Positions 18,598 to 28,634 of a stretch of DNA of 64,000 nucleotides are shown in pieces. Source of the DNA: Candidatus Competibacteraceae bacterium (GTDB lineage: Bacteria; Pseudomonadota; Gammaproteobacteria; Competibacterales; Competibacteraceae); the NCBI GenBank assembly GCA_003989065.1, contig RXIW01000003.1, positions 44,040 to 108,039 on the forward strand. The letters are read 5' to 3'. Numbering within the stretch: the stretch's first letter is position 1; every line of letters starts with the position of its first letter. A model generated the notes under the pieces. It had not been told where the DNA came from. It was given only the letters and a program-made list of their open reading frames with translations, and ran no database searches. The translations under genes and the position numbers were made by a program.

Positions 18598-19467
18598 ATG
18601 AGTTGGTACGAAAAACTCGTTCCCTCCCGGATCCGCACCGACGGCCGCAACAACAAGCATCAGATTCCCGAAGGACTCTGGAGCAAGTGCGAGGACTGCG
18701 GGGCCGTGCTGTACGGGGCCGAACTGGAACGCAACCTCCAGGTGTGCCCCAAGTGCGGTTTTCACATGTACATCGGGGCGCGGAAGCGTTTGCGGAGTTT
18801 TCTGGACGAAGGCGAGCTGCTCGAAATCGGCGACGACATCGAGCCGCTCGATTTCCTCAAGTTCAAGGACGGCAAGAAATATCGCGATCGCCTGGCTCAG
18901 GCGCAGAAGACTTGCAACGAAAAGGATGCCCTGGTGGCCATGCGCGGACTGCTCAAGGGCATGCCGGTGGTGGCTGCCGCGTTCGAATTCGAGTTCATGG
19001 CCGGGTCGATGGGTTCGGTGGTCGGCGAGCGCTTCGTCCGCGCCGCCCAGATTGCCCTGAACGAGCATATCCCTTTCGTCTGCTTCACGGCCAGCGGCGG
19101 CGCCCGGATGCAAGAGGCGCTGGTCTCGCTGATGCAGATGGCCAAAACCAGCGCCGTGCTCTCTCGGCTGGCCGAACATGGCGTGCCCTACATCTCAGTG
19201 CTGACCCATCCGACCACCGGCGGCGTCTCGGCCAGCCTGGCCCTGTTGGGCGATCTCAACATCGCCGAACCCAAGGCCCTGATCGGCTTCGCCGGTCCCC
19301 GGGTCATCGAACAGACCGTGCGGGAAAAGTTGCCCGAGGGCTTTCAGCGCAGTGAGTTCCTGCTGGAACACGGCGCGATCGACATGATCGTCGATCGTCG
19401 CGAACTGCGCGACCGACTGGCCAGCCTGCTGGCGATGCTGGTCGGTCGTTCCGCCGCCGTCGCCTGA
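18598..19467 (+). CDS. accD: Acetyl-CoA carboxylase carboxyltransferase beta subunit
   Basis: The 289-residue protein has an N-terminal zinc ribbon (Cys31, 34, 50, 53) and a crotonase-type carboxyltransferase fold with the acyl-CoA-binding [12 protein letters not shown] and [14 protein letters not shown] motifs. With AccA it moves CO2 from biotin-BCCP to acetyl-CoA, the first committed step of fatty-acid synthesis. It depends on biotin, made by the bio operon at 43037-47998. The place between trpA and folC is conserved in gammaproteobacteria. Confidence 0.98.
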   Translation: MSWYEKLVPSRIRTDGRNNKHQIPEGLWSKCEDCGAVLYGAELERNLQVCPKCGFHMYIGARKRLRSFLDEGELLEIGDDIEPLDFLKFKDGKKYRDRLAQAQKTCNEKDALVAMRGLLKGMPVVAAAFEFEFMAGSMGSVVGERFVRAAQIALNEHIPFVCFTASGGARMQEALVSLMQMAKTSAVLSRLAEHGVPYISVLTHPTTGGVSASLALLGDLNIAEPKALIGFAGPRVIEQTVREKLPEGFQRSEFLLEHGAIDMIVDRRELRDRLASLLAMLVGRSAAVA

Positions 19468-19503
19468 GCGCGTTTATCGAAGCCGAGTTGACCGGAGCCG
19501 AAC

Positions 19504-20796
19504 ATGCGGTTCGCTACGCTGGACGATTGGCTGCGCTGGCAGGAGACCCTGCATCCCCGCACGATCGAGCTGGGCCTGGATCGGGTGCGGGCAGTGCTAC
19601 AGCAGCTGCAGCCAGAGCCCCCGCCCTTCATCGTCATCACCATCGGCGGCACCAATGGCAAGGGCTCCTGCGTCGCTCTGTTGGAGGCCATGCTGCGCGC
19701 CGCCGGCTATCGGGTCGGCGCTTACACCTCGCCGCACCTGCTGCGCTACAACGAGCGAATCCGCATCGACGGAGCGGAGGCGGACGACGCGGCGCTCTGC
19801 CAAGCCTTTGCCCGCATCGACGCCGTCCGGGGCGAGCGGTCGCTGACCTATTTCGAATTCGGCACCCTGGCCGCGCTGGAGCTGTTCTGGCAAGCCGGCA
19901 TCGATATCGCCCTGTTGGAAGTCGGGCTGGGCGGGCGGCTGGATGCGGTCAACGCCGTAGACTCCGACGCCGCGCTGGTGGTCAGCATCGATCTGGATCA
20001 CACCGAATGGCTCGGTCCGGATCGCGACAGCATCGGTTATGAAAAAGCCGGCATCTATCGACCGGGCCGCCCCGCCCTGTGCGCCGATCCCGCACCGCCG
20101 CAACGATTGATCGCGCACGCTGCCACCATTGGAGCGCGCCTGCAATGCCTCGGGCGCGACTACCGATTCGCCCGCGACGGCGACGTCTGGCGCTGGCAGT
20201 CGGGCGAGGCGCGCCTGGATGATCTGCCATTACCGGCCTTGGCCGGCGCGCATCAGCTCGGCAATGCCGCCGCCGCCATCGCCACGCTGGCCAGCCTGAG
20301 CCAGCGCATCGCCGTTCCACCCGCAGCCATCCGCGCCGGACTCCAGCATGTGCGTCTACCCGGCCGCTTCCAGATCGTTCCGGGTCCGGTCGAGTGGATT
20401 CTGGATGTTGCCCACAATCCGCATGGCGCCACCGCGCTGGCCGCGCATCTGCGGGAACGGCCCTGCGCCGGGCTGACCCACGCCATCTGCGGTCTGCTGG
20501 CCGATAAGGACGCCGGTGGTGTCATCCAGGCTTTGACCGGCGTCGTCCACGACTGGTACACCACCACGCTCGACGGGCCGCGAGGCCGCTCGGCCGTTGA
20601 ACTCGCCGAACTCCTGAGCGCTATCGGCGCTCGAGCTGCTGCCGCCGGCGATGTCCTGAGTGCTTGCCAGGCGGCTCGCGCCAGCGCTGTCCCGGGCGAC
20701 CGTATCGTCGTGCTGGGTTCGTTTCACACGGTTGCTCCGGTGCTCGCCGCCCAGCCGTGGCTGCTTTCCCCCTTGTCGCCATCACGGGAGACCTGA
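19504..20796 (+). CDS. folC: Bifunctional folylpolyglutamate synthase / dihydrofolate synthase
   Basis: The 430-residue Mur-ligase-type enzyme adds glutamate to dihydropteroate and to folates. The ATP loop is GTNGKGS (49-55), followed by YTSPHLLRYNERIRI, DIALLEVGLGGRLDAVN, IDLDHTEWLG and the ADP-site WILDVAHNPHGA. Length and order are normal. TGA 20794-20796 lies 2 bases before the TTG start proposed for the next gene. Confidence 0.96.
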   Translation: MRFATLDDWLRWQETLHPRTIELGLDRVRAVLQQLQPEPPPFIVITIGGTNGKGSCVALLEAMLRAAGYRVGAYTSPHLLRYNERIRIDGAEADDAALCQAFARIDAVRGERSLTYFEFGTLAALELFWQAGIDIALLEVGLGGRLDAVNAVDSDAALVVSIDLDHTEWLGPDRDSIGYEKAGIYRPGRPALCADPAPPQRLIAHAATIGARLQCLGRDYRFARDGDVWRWQSGEARLDDLPLPALAGAHQLGNAAAAIATLASLSQRIAVPPAAIRAGLQHVRLPGRFQIVPGPVEWILDVAHNPHGATALAAHLRERPCAGLTHAICGLLADKDAGGVIQALTGVVHDWYTTTLDGPRGRSAVELAELLSAIGARAAAAGDVLSACQAARASAVPGDRIVVLGSFHTVAPVLAAQPWLLSPLSPSRET

Positions 20797-20798
20797 TC

Positions 20799-21923
20799 TT
20801 GGACAATCGCTTGACCCAACGCTTGGTCGGCGCCGGCGTGATCGCGGCGCTGGCTGTCATCTTCGTGCCCGAAATGCTGGAGCGGAAACCGCGACCGGCG
20901 TCGTCGCCCGTGGCCGAAACCCCGGCCGCACCAGCGCCGCCAGCGCCCAGTACTCCTGCACTGACCTTCTCCTCCCAACCCGCGCCGCCGCCCGCGCCGG
21001 AGACACCGCCCGCCGCCGAACCGACACCGCCGACTCCGCCCACGCCAGTTGCCGAAACACCGACGCATCACGAGTCCCCGTTGCCGCCGACACCACCGAC
21101 TCCAGCGCCGGTCCTGCCGGCCCAGCCCAGCCAGATCGACACCGCCAGGACGGCGCAGGAGACCAAGGCTGCGCAAGATGCGGCAGCGGCTCGCGCCAAA
21201 GCCGCGCAGGAAGCCAAGGCCAAGGCCGAGGCCGAGCGTATCGCCGCCGCCAAAGCCAAGGCCGAAGCCGAGCGTATCGCCGCCGCCAAGGCCCGCGCCG
21301 AAGCGGCCCGCCGCACTGCCCAGGCCGAAGCCGCCAAAGCCCGCGAACGGGCCGAAGCCGACCGCAGCGCTACCGCCAAAGCCGAAGCCGCCCGCCTGGA
21401 AGCGACCCAAGCGGCGTCGACTCCACCGCCGGACGAAGACGACGAAGAATCGACGGCTTCGCAAGCCGAGGTCGCGCGCGCGGCCAAAGCCGCCCGCGCC
21501 GAAGTCGCCCGCGCCGAAGCCGCCCGCCGCGCTGCCCAGGCCGAAGCCGCCCGTCGTGACGCTCAGGCCGAAACCGCCCGCCGCGAGGCTGCCCGCGCCG
21601 AGGCCGCTCATCGCGAAGCGGCCCGCCCCAAAGCGCCCTCGGCATTGCCCAAGATCGAATTGGTCTCCCGTTCCGAAAACGCCTCGCCCGCCGCGAAACC
21701 GCCCGCGCCGCCCGCCGCTGCCAAACCGCCCCGGCCCCAGCCGCCGCAGGAGCCGGTCGCGAGCGCTCCGACCCGAGGTGGCGGCACCGTGGTCGGCAGT
21801 TTCGCCATTCAGGAAAACGCCTATGCCGTGCGCGACGACTACCGCAACCAGAATATCCGGGCCGGCGTCGAACGCGTCACTGTCAACGGCCGGACCCTGT
21901 ATCAGGTGCGGATCTGGCGTTGA
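20799..21923 (+). CDS. dedD: DedD-like SPOR-domain cell-division protein with long Ala/Lys/Glu-rich region
   Basis: The proposed 374-residue protein starts at TTG 20799, with GGGAG 10 bases upstream. It has one membrane anchor at about 8-25 (LVGAGVIAALAVIFVPEML), the usual DedD arrangement. A Pro/Ala-rich linker, a TolA-like Ala/Lys/Glu/Arg helix-forming region (about 115-290) and a second Pro-rich linker follow. The C terminus (GGTVVGSFAIQENAYAVRDD to LYQVRIWR) matches only the first half of a SPOR domain. SPOR domains bind glycan strands stripped of peptides at the division septum. The upstream frame is open into folC, so a longer start cannot be excluded. The place between folC and cvpA is the conserved dedD site. 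Confidence 0.8.
   Translation: MDNRLTQRLVGAGVIAALAVIFVPEMLERKPRPASSPVAETPAAPAPPAPSTPALTFSSQPAPPPAPETPPAAEPTPPTPPTPVAETPTHHESPLPPTPPTPAPVLPAQPSQIDTARTAQETKAAQDAAAARAKAAQEAKAKAEAERIAAAKAKAEAERIAAAKARAEAARRTAQAEAAKARERAEADRSATAKAEAARLEATQAASTPPPDEDDEESTASQAEVARAAKAARAEVARAEAARRAAQAEAARRDAQAETARREAARAEAAHREAARPKAPSALPKIELVSRSENASPAAKPPAPPAAAKPPRPQPPQEPVASAPTRGGGTVVGSFAIQENAYAVRDDYRNQNIRAGVERVTVNGRTLYQVRIWR
21213..21300 (+). repeat. Internal 36-bp tandem repeat in the dedD-like gene
   Basis: Two near-identical copies and one diverged copy of a 36-base unit encode AKAKAEAERIAA in tandem. Similar but looser Ala/Glu/Arg repeats continue to about 21640. The unit length of 12 residues keeps a helical pattern. 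Such repeats change copy number readily. Confidence 0.7.
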
Positions 21924-22040
21924 ACCTCGCATCACCCGCCGTTTCCGCATCCGGCTCTTTCTGCTAGGATTAAGACTCCTTGAAACGGCGAGGGCGCAGG
22001 GTGCCGACGTGGCGCAATCCGAGGCTGGACACCACAACAT

Positions 22041-22529
22041 ATGAACTGGGCGGACTATCTCATTCTTTTCATCGTCGCCCTTTCCATGTTGATCGGGCTG
22101 TGGCGGGGCTTGTTGCGCGAGGTGATTTCGCTGGCCACCTGGATCGCCGCCTTCGCCATCGCCTATCTGTTCGCCGAGGATGGCGCTGTCCATCTCACCC
22201 CTTACCTCTCTACTCCATCGCTGCGGATTGCGCTCGCCTTCGGCGGTCTCTTTCTGGCCACCTTGCTGCTGGGGGGACTGATCGGAATCCTGGCGTCCTA
22301 CCTGGTGCACTATACCGGGCTGACCGGCACCGACCGGGTGCTCGGCATGGTCTTCGGTCTGGCGCGCGGCTACACCATCATCGTCCTACTGGTACTGGCA
22401 GCGGGACTGACGCCCCTTCCGCAAGATCCTTGGTGGCAGCAGTCGAAGCTGCTGCCCTATTTCCAGGATACCGCTCTCCAGTTGCGAACTTTACTGCCGC
22501 CGGAGTTGACCCAATACTTCCGCTCTTGA
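22041..22529 (+). CDS. cvpA: CvpA family membrane protein
   Basis: The 162-residue protein has four hydrophobic segments (about 6-24, 27-45, 62-85, 100-122), starting NWADYLILFIVALSMLIGLWRGLLREV, here shown in part, and the family motif TDRVLGMVFGLARGY. CvpA is needed for colicin V production in E. coli and contributes to envelope and bile-salt tolerance. It lies upstream of purF, as in E. coli and Pseudomonas. A diverged copy of its last 140 or so bases follows the stop codon (22541-22685). Confidence 0.93.
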   Translation: MNWADYLILFIVALSMLIGLWRGLLREVISLATWIAAFAIAYLFAEDGAVHLTPYLSTPSLRIALAFGGLFLATLLLGGLIGILASYLVHYTGLTGTDRVLGMVFGLARGYTIIVLLVLAAGLTPLPQDPWWQQSKLLPYFQDTALQLRTLLPPELTQYFRS

Positions 22530-22540
22530 GCGCCCATCCA

Positions 22541-22685
22541 CTCGTTCCGGTCGTGGGGCTGACACCCCTTTCCAAGGACTCCTGGCGGCGACAGTCGCGA
22601 TTGTCGCCTGATTCTCTTCCAGGACGCTGCTCTCCAGTTACGGGGTTTCCTGTCACCGGAGTGCGCCAATGCTTTCGCGCTTGCA
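22541..22685 (+). pseudogene. Decayed tandem copy of the cvpA 3' end
   Basis: Bases 22541-22685 align to 22388-22530 of cvpA with an offset of about 153 bases. Shared stretches include GGxCTGACxCCCCTT, TCCTGG/TCCTTGG, CAGTCG, TTCCAGGA and GCTCTCCAGTT. In one frame the copy reads GLTPLSKDSWRRQSRLSP against GLTPLPQDPWWQQSKLLP in CvpA. It has no start and no intact reading frame to the end, so it is a remnant of a tandem duplication. It fills most of the space between cvpA and purF. Confidence 0.75.
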
Positions 22686-22735
22686 TTCGTACCCAATGGC
22701 GGCGATCGGCCGTCCATGACGATAGGTAGCGACAG

Positions 22736-24247
<1,512 letters not shown>

Positions 24248-24277
24248 GCCATCACCTCTCAGCTGGAGACTCTGGCC

Positions 24278-25474
24278 ATGCCACCTTCCGACGATCTTCC
24301 CGAACTCGGCTTCGCCAGTCTGGCGGTGCGCGCTGGCCAGACCCGCACCCCGGAAGGCGAACACGCCGAACCGATCTTCGCCACCTCCAGTTTCGTATTC
24401 GCCAGCGCCGCCGAAGCCGCGGCCCGCTTCAGCGGCGCCACGCCCGGCAACATCTATTCCCGCTTCACCAACCCGACCGTGCGGATGTTCCAGGATCGGC
24501 TGGCCGCGCTGGAAGGCGGCGAGAGCTGCATCGCCACCTCTTCCGGGATGGCGGCGATCCTGGCGACCTGCATGGCCCTGCTAAAGAGCGGCGATCACAT
24601 CGTTTCGGCCAATAGCATCTTCGGCAGCACCATCTCGCTGTTCACCCACTATCTGAGCAAGTTCGGCATCGCCACCAGCTACGTATCCCTGTCCGACCCA
24701 GCCGCCTGGGAAGCGGCCATCCGCCCGGAAACCCGGCTGTTCTACCTGGAAACGCCGTGCAACCCGCTGATGGAGCTGGCCGACATCCAGGCCCTGGCCG
24801 ATCTGGCGCACGCCCACGGCATCCTGCTGGTGGTGGATAACTGCTTCTGCACCCCGGTCCTGCAGCGGCCGTTCACGCTCGGGGCCGATCTGGTCATCCA
24901 CTCCGCCACCAAGTATCTGGATGGACAGGGACGCTGTGTCGGCGGGGCGGTGGTCGGGGATCGTCAACGGGTCGGGACCGATATCTACGGCTTTCTGCGC
25001 ACCGCCGGCCCGACCATGAGCCCGTTCAACGCCTGGGTCTTCCTCAAGGGACTGGAAACCCTGCAACTGCGGATGCGCGCCCACAGCGCGACCGCGCTGC
25101 AACTGGCCCAATGGCTGGAAACGCAGCCGGCGGTCGAGCGGGTCTACTATCCGGGATTGCCTTCGCATCCGCAGCACGAACTGGCGAAACGGCAACAGAG
25201 CGGGTTCGGCGGCATCGTCTCCTTCGAGCTGCGCGGCGGGCGACAGGCAGCCTGGCGGCTGATCGACGCCACCCAGCTGATCTCGATCACCGCCAATCTA
25301 GGCGACGCCAAGACCACCATCACCCATCCGGCCACCACCACCCACGGCCGACTGACGCCGCAGGAGCGAGAGCGCGCCGGCATCGGCGAAGGGCTGATCC
25401 GGATTTCGGCGGGTCTGGAAGAGGCGGCAGATCTGCAGGCCGATCTGGAACGCGGTTTGCGGCAGCTAGCCTGA
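24278..25474 (+). CDS. metZ: O-succinylhomoserine sulfhydrylase
   Basis: The 398-residue PLP enzyme of the Cys/Met metabolism family has PLP-binding Lys212 in HSATKYLDGQGR, the phosphate-cup SSGMAAILA and YSRFTNPTV. The DGQGR context after the lysine and the position after purF fit MetZ, which makes homocysteine directly from O-succinylhomoserine and sulfide, rather than cystathionine gamma-synthase (MetB). GGAG lies 11 bases before the ATG. Confidence 0.93.
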   Translation: MPPSDDLPELGFASLAVRAGQTRTPEGEHAEPIFATSSFVFASAAEAAARFSGATPGNIYSRFTNPTVRMFQDRLAALEGGESCIATSSGMAAILATCMALLKSGDHIVSANSIFGSTISLFTHYLSKFGIATSYVSLSDPAAWEAAIRPETRLFYLETPCNPLMELADIQALADLAHAHGILLVVDNCFCTPVLQRPFTLGADLVIHSATKYLDGQGRCVGGAVVGDRQRVGTDIYGFLRTAGPTMSPFNAWVFLKGLETLQLRMRAHSATALQLAQWLETQPAVERVYYPGLPSHPQHELAKRQQSGFGGIVSFELRGGRQAAWRLIDATQLISITANLGDAKTTITHPATTTHGRLTPQERERAGIGEGLIRISAGLEEAADLQADLERGLRQLA

Positions 25475-25497
25475 ACCCGTTGACGCTGGCCGGCAAA

Positions 25498-26202
25498 ATG
25501 ATCAAGGCCCTCACCTTCGACCTAGACGACACCCTGTGGGATATCTGGCCGGTGGTGGAGCGGGCCGAGGCTCTGCTGCACGACTGGCTGGCCAGTCGTT
25601 ATCCCCGTATCCCGCAACAGTTCACGGCACTGGAATTGCGGGACTTATCCGCTGAAGTAATCGCCGCCCGCCCGGACCTGGCCCACGATCGGACCTGGTC
25701 GCGCAAAGCCGCGCTACAGCTGGCGGCCCAACGGGCCGGTTATGCGGAATTCGACGTCGAAGGCGCTTTCGAGGTGTTCTACCGCGCCCGCAACACCATC
25801 GAACCCTTTGCCGAGGTGCGCCCGGCCCTGGAGCGACTGGCTCGGCGTTATGTCCTGGCCTCCCTGTCCAACGGCAACGCCGACCTGCGATTGATCGGGC
25901 TGGATGACCTGTTCAGCATGTCGCTCAACGCCATCGACGTGGGCACCGCCAAACCGGAACCGCTGATGTTCGAGGCGGCCAGTCGACTGCTCCAGCTGCG
26001 CCCCGATCAGATCGTCCATGTCGGCGATCACCCGGAGCATGACGTATGGGGTGGCCAACAGGCCGGATTTCACACCGTGTGGGTGAATCGCACCGGCCGG
26101 GACTGGCCCGGTGGTCCCAGGGCGGAAGCGGAAATTAGTGATCTGACCGAACTGGAGGCCGTGTTGGCTGCCTGGGAAGCGTCCCTCTCTTCTCAGGCGT
26201 GA
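25498..26202 (+). CDS. HAD superfamily hydrolase (YigB/FMN-phosphatase-like)
   Basis: The 234-residue protein has HAD motif I FDLDDTLWD with Asp8 and Asp10, motif II SLSNGNADL, the Lys of motif III in GTAKPEPLMFE and motif IV HVGDHPEHDVWGG. A helical cap lies between motifs I and II (C1 type). The DDTLWDIWPVVERAE start and length resemble YigB-type phosphatases, which act on FMN or sugar phosphates, but the substrate cannot be read. ATG 25498 lies 24 bases after the metZ stop, so the two may be co-transcribed; longer in-frame starts inside metZ are rejected. Confidence 0.88.
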   Translation: MIKALTFDLDDTLWDIWPVVERAEALLHDWLASRYPRIPQQFTALELRDLSAEVIAARPDLAHDRTWSRKAALQLAAQRAGYAEFDVEGAFEVFYRARNTIEPFAEVRPALERLARRYVLASLSNGNADLRLIGLDDLFSMSLNAIDVGTAKPEPLMFEAASRLLQLRPDQIVHVGDHPEHDVWGGQQAGFHTVWVNRTGRDWPGGPRAEAEISDLTELEAVLAAWEASLSSQA

Positions 26203-26203
26203 C

Positions 26204-26941
26204 TCACCACGGAATCGCTGCGCCATCCCGGAAGAAGCCGCCGGTCGGACCATCGTCCGGCAGAGTCGCCGCCCAGACGATTCCGGCTACGCCCTGTTCC
26301 ACCGTCCGTTCGGCTTGCGGCCCGCCCATGTCGGTGCGCACCCAGCCGGGGCAGACCGAATTGACCAGAATATTATGGCCCTGGGTCTCGGCCGCCAAGA
26401 TGCGGGTCAAGGCATTCAGTGCGGTCTTGGAAATCCGATAGGCCGGCGATTTGCCTTCCATCTCGCTCAGCTGCCCCATGCCGCTGGAGACGTTGACGAT
26501 GCGGCCATAGCGCTGCTGCTTCATCAGCGGGACCAGTTCCTGCGCCAGCAGCAACGGACCGTACAGATTGGTCTTCAAGGTCATCGTCAGCGTTTCCAGG
26601 CTGGTAGTGAATACGCTGGAACTGCCGACCTCATCGCCACCGTGGCTGTCGAGAAAGACGCCGGCGTTGTTGACCAGAATATCCACCCGGCCACAGCGGC
26701 TGTGAATAAATGCGCCCAATTCGGCCACGCTGCCTTCGGCCACGACATCCAGGGGATGGAACAGGACATCCAACCCTTCCGCCAGCAACCGATCCAATGC
26801 GGCCTCGCCCCGGTTGGCGTTACGGCTGGTGACGATCACCCGAATATCCCGTTTGGCCAATTGCCGGGCTGTTTCGAGCCCCAATCCTCGATTGGCGCCT
26901 GTCACCACGGCCACCGGCTTGGCGTTTTTATCGCTCAACAT
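26204..26941 (-). CDS. Short-chain dehydrogenase/reductase (SDR), carbonyl-reductase-like
   Basis: The 245-residue classical SDR has the cofactor motif TGANRGLG (14-21), NNAGVF, the catalytic Ser in NVSSGMGQLSE, and YRISK with the Tyr-x3-Lys pair. Its pattern (VTGANRGLGLETARQLA, the long segment after NNAG, VCPGWVRTDMGG) resembles plant and bacterial carbonyl reductases. ATG 26941 is chosen because GGAGGG lies 8 bases upstream; a longer TTG start at 26956 would put the ribosome site inside the gene. It is convergent with the HAD gene (stops 1 base apart) and its substrate is unknown. Confidence 0.9.
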   Translation of the reverse strand: MLSDKNAKPVAVVTGANRGLGLETARQLAKRDIRVIVTSRNANRGEAALDRLLAEGLDVLFHPLDVVAEGSVAELGAFIHSRCGRVDILVNNAGVFLDSHGGDEVGSSSVFTTSLETLTMTLKTNLYGPLLLAQELVPLMKQQRYGRIVNVSSGMGQLSEMEGKSPAYRISKTALNALTRILAAETQGHNILVNSVCPGWVRTDMGGPQAERTVEQGVAGIVWAATLPDDGPTGGFFRDGAAIPW

Positions 26942-27067
26942 CGTTCTACCCTCCAACCGCCCTCCTGGCGATTTGCTTCAGCATGTCATTATCGAAATGG
27001 CAGGGATGCGTTGTTTTATTCACACCACTTGTTGCAAATCTTAACAACATCCTATAACAAGAGAAAC

Positions 27068-27095
27068 AAAAAACCCTCACCGCCAGGGTGAGGGT
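27068..27095 (-). terminator. Rho-independent terminator of the sucA-sucB-lpd operon
   Basis: On the minus strand, ACCCTCACC (27095-27087) pairs perfectly with GGTGAGGGT (27081-27073) around 5 bases, followed by the T run. It lies 55 bases after the lpd stop. Confidence 0.9.
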
Positions 27096-27110
27096 CGTGA
27101 GTCGCTCGGG

Positions 27111-27138
27111 CGCAACCCTCCGATCCAGGAGGGTTGCG
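27111..27138 (-). repeat. Second perfect hairpin after lpd, no T run
   Basis: CGCAACCCTCC and GGAGGGTTGCG form an 11-base-pair perfect stem with a 6-base loop, between the lpd stop and the terminator at 27068-27095. Without a T run it is unlikely to end transcription alone; it may protect the mRNA 3' end from exonucleases. Confidence 0.6.
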
Positions 27139-27150
27139 GCACGGATGGCA

Positions 27151-28584
27151 TCAGGTATTGATCTTGTGGATGGCGTGGCCGTGGACCGACAGGGCGGCTT
27201 CGTGCATGGCCTCGTACAAGGTCGGATGGGCATGGATGGTGCGGGCCAGATCCTCGCTGCTGGCATGGAATTCCATCGCCAGCACCGCTTCCTGGATCAG
27301 CTCGGAGGCAAACGGGCCGATGATATGGCAACCCAGCAGCTCGTCGGTCTGCGCGTGAGCCAGCATCTTGACCATGCCGGCGGCCGCTTCCATCGCCTTG
27401 GCCCGGCCGTTGGCGCTGAACGGGAAGGTACCCACCTTGTAGGGGATACCCTCGGTCTTGAGCGCCTGCTCGGTCTTGCCGACCCAGGCGATTTCCGGGT
27501 TGGTGTAGATCACCCAGGGAATGGCGTCATAGTTCAGGTGACCATGCTTGCCGGCGAGGTTCTCGGCCACCATGACCCCTTCCTCGGACCCCTTGTGCGC
27601 CAACATTGGGCCGCGCACCACATCGCCGATGGCGTAGACGCCCGGCAGGCTGGTCTCGCAATCGTCGTCCACGTGGATGTAGCCGCGCTCGTCGAACAGC
27701 AGCTCGGCCTCGGGGGCGGCGACATTGTCGGTGTTGGGCCGGCGACCGACCGAAACCAGCAGCTTGTCGACCGTGATCTCATGATCGCCGTCCTTGTCCT
27801 TGAACGAGACCTTGACCCCGTCGGGGGTCTTCTCGGTCGCGGTCACCCGCGCGCCCAGCCGGATATCCAGCCCCAGCTTCTTGAACTGACGGAAAGCATC
27901 GCGGGCGATCTGCTGATCGGCCAGGGCGAGGAACTCGTCGACCGCCTCGAACATGATGACCTTGGAGCCGAGCCGATTCCACACGCTGCCCAGCTCCAGG
28001 CCGATCACCCCCGCGCCGATCACGCCCAGGGTCTTGGGCACCTCGTGGAACGACAGCGCCCCGGTCGAATTGACGATCAGCCCTTCGATGTTGTTGACCG
28101 GCGCAGACCCGATATCGATCGGCTTGGAGCCGGTGGCGATGATCACATGGTCGGCGTTGACCACATCCACCGAACCGTCATGCGCGGTGATTTCGACCTG
28201 CCGGTCGGCCAACAGCTTGCCATGGCCTTTCAGCCATTCGACCCCGTTGGCCTTGAACAACGCGCTGATGCCGTTGGTCAACTGCAGCACGATGTCTTCC
28301 TTGCGCCCCATCATCTTGTCCAGATCCAGGCGCACGCCTTCGACATGAATGCCGTGGCTGTCCAGACCTTCCAACAGATGATGGTACTCCTCGGACGACT
28401 CGAGCAGGGTCTTGGAGGGAATGCAGCCAACGTTCAGGCAGGTCCCGCCGAGCGCAGGATCGCCCTTGAAATTGATCCACTTCTCCACGCAGGCGGTCTC
28501 CATCCCGAGTTGCGCGCAACGAATCGCCGCCACATAACCGGCTGGCCCGCCGCCGATGACGACCACATCATAAGTCTTAGCCAT
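27151..28584 (-). CDS. lpdA: Dihydrolipoyl dehydrogenase (E3)
   Basis: This 477-residue flavoprotein re-oxidises dihydrolipoamide with NAD+. It has the FAD motif VVIGGGPAGY near the N terminus, the redox disulfide Cys49/Cys54 in GGTCLNVGCIPSK, the NAD motif GVIGAGVIGLELGSVW, and the C-terminal catalytic HAHPTLYEAMHEA. ATG 28584 fits the family start (MAKTYDVVVIGG); longer in-frame starts are rejected. It follows sucB by 50 bases and most likely serves the 2-oxoglutarate dehydrogenase complex. Confidence 0.97.
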   Translation of the reverse strand: MAKTYDVVVIGGGPAGYVAAIRCAQLGMETACVEKWINFKGDPALGGTCLNVGCIPSKTLLESSEEYHHLLEGLDSHGIHVEGVRLDLDKMMGRKEDIVLQLTNGISALFKANGVEWLKGHGKLLADRQVEITAHDGSVDVVNADHVIIATGSKPIDIGSAPVNNIEGLIVNSTGALSFHEVPKTLGVIGAGVIGLELGSVWNRLGSKVIMFEAVDEFLALADQQIARDAFRQFKKLGLDIRLGARVTATEKTPDGVKVSFKDKDGDHEITVDKLLVSVGRRPNTDNVAAPEAELLFDERGYIHVDDDCETSLPGVYAIGDVVRGPMLAHKGSEEGVMVAENLAGKHGHLNYDAIPWVIYTNPEIAWVGKTEQALKTEGIPYKVGTFPFSANGRAKAMEAAAGMVKMLAHAQTDELLGCHIIGPFASELIQEAVLAMEFHASSEDLARTIHAHPTLYEAMHEAALSVHGHAIHKINT

Positions 28585-28634
28585 TGCTGACACCTTAATT
28601 ATTTCAGTGGGTTTTTTAGGAATAAGGGTCCGCG

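Noticed and set aside
21068..21890. Several long frames in other registers across the dedD-like repeats
   Set aside because: They arise from the low-complexity Ala/Lys/Glu/Arg repeats and yield Arg/Pro- or Gly-rich nonsense proteins.
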